In this document: piece after piece, positions 6,682-7,167 of the stretch
How the letters are laid out: each line of letters opens with the position of its first letter
How positions within the stretch are numbered: the stretch's first letter is position 1
From: an uncultured Burkholderiales bacterium
Lineage (GTDB): Bacteria; Pseudomonadota; Gammaproteobacteria; Burkholderiales; Burkholderiaceae_C
DNA length: 7,167 nucleotides
Reading direction: 5' to 3'
Assembly (NCBI GenBank): GCA_903856995.1
Contig: CAIODK010000330.1
Span: 1-7,167, forward strand
Notes under the pieces: model-generated
Seen by the model: only the letters and a program-made list of their open reading frames with translations
What the model was told of the DNA's origin: nothing
The model's database searches: none
Program-made: the position numbers and the translations under genes

Positions 6682-7167
6682 ATGACAGTCAACACCGCCG
6701 TCACGGCAGACCATAACGCCCCCGCCATCACCGCCCAACTGGCGCACTTTGTGTCACAGCACCCCTCCCAAGGTTGGAGCGATGCGGTGGAACACGAGGC
6801 TCACCGCACCTTTTTGAACTGGTTGGGTTGCGCCATTGGCGCGGCGCAACATGAAGCCGTCGACGCTGCCTTGGCCGCAGTGCAAATGCTGTCCCCCGCA
6901 CCGCAAGCCACACTGGCGGGTCGCCAAGAACGTGTGGACATGGCCAACGCGGCGCTGATCAATGGCATCTCGTCACACACCTTTGACTTTGACGACACCC
7001 ACCTCAAAACCATCATCCACCCCGCGGGCCCTGTGGCCTCTGCGGTAATGGCTTTGGCCGAGCACCAACACAGCTCGGGCCGCCAAGTGATGGACGCCAT
7101 CGTGTTGGGTATTGACGTGGCTTGCCGCATGGGCAACTTGGTCTACCCCCAGCACTACGACCGTGGC
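6682..7167 (+). CDS. MmgE/PrpD family protein, 5' part only
   Basis: Family of 2-methylcitrate dehydratases and cis-aconitate decarboxylases, cytoplasmic enzymes that remove water or CO2 from tricarboxylic acids. The ATG at 6682 opens 162 residues (of about 450 in the family) and runs off the right edge. The helical N-terminal domain shows FLNWLGCAIGAAQHEAV (44-60), then NAALINGISSHTFDFDDTH (89-107) and IIHPAGPVASAVMALAE (111-127). D102, T106 and H113 correspond to active-site residues D93, T97 and H103 of animal cis-aconitate decarboxylase, with one extra residue before the histidine; this alignment is by eye from memory. The ribosome site is weak (CGGAC, 6672-6676). Following a Bug-type binding protein by 27 bases, it plausibly catabolises the imported acid. 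The N-terminus does not fix the substrate, so prpD is not assigned. Confidence 0.9.
   Translation, partial: MTVNTAVTADHNAPAITAQLAHFVSQHPSQGWSDAVEHEAHRTFLNWLGCAIGAAQHEAVDAALAAVQMLSPAPQATLAGRQERVDMANAALINGISSHTFDFDDTHLKTIIHPAGPVASAVMALAEHQHSSGRQVMDAIVLGIDVACRMGNLVYPQHYDRG

Overview
The window reads as a chromosomal segment of a betaproteobacterium, most likely a member of the Burkholderiales in or near the Comamonadaceae. Three things point that way: moderately high GC with GC-rich third codon positions, the style of the Bug-type solute-binding protein placed beside an MmgE/PrpD gene, and the sequence character of ApaH, RhlE and Dcd. The taxon is inferred from protein character; no marker gene is present.

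Eight protein-coding genes fill almost the whole window. From left to right they are: the 5' part of an OFA-like MFS transporter (minus, cut by the left edge); a membrane-anchored SAM methyltransferase (plus); a CNNM/CBS/CorC_HlyC membrane transporter resembling E. coli YtfL/PaeA (minus); apaH (plus); rhlE (minus); dcd (minus); a TctC/Bug periplasmic binding protein (plus); and the 5' part of an MmgE/PrpD-family gene (plus, cut by the right edge). No rRNA, tRNA, CRISPR array, insertion sequence or phage gene is visible. The longest gene-free stretch is about 165 bases (330-494).

The packing is tight and strand-alternating. The methyltransferase and CorC genes overlap tail to tail by 17 bases. 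The CorC and apaH genes start back to back with only 13 bases between start codons. apaH and rhlE converge with 4 bases between stop codons, and a strong hairpin lies inside the apaH 3' end. dcd and rhlE run in the same direction with a 111-base gap. The binding-protein and MmgE/PrpD genes form a likely two-gene unit.

Most of the genes are housekeeping: nucleotide metabolism (dcd), alarmone Ap4A turnover (apaH), RNA remodelling (rhlE), and ion or polyamine transport (CorC-like). The right-hand pair looks like an uptake-plus-catabolism module for a carboxylic acid. I did not find a novel defence, mobile or otherwise exotic system. The points worth a second look are the compact gene borders, several inverted repeats in intergenic DNA, a TCTAGG triplet upstream of the transporter, and the uncharacterised membrane methyltransferase.
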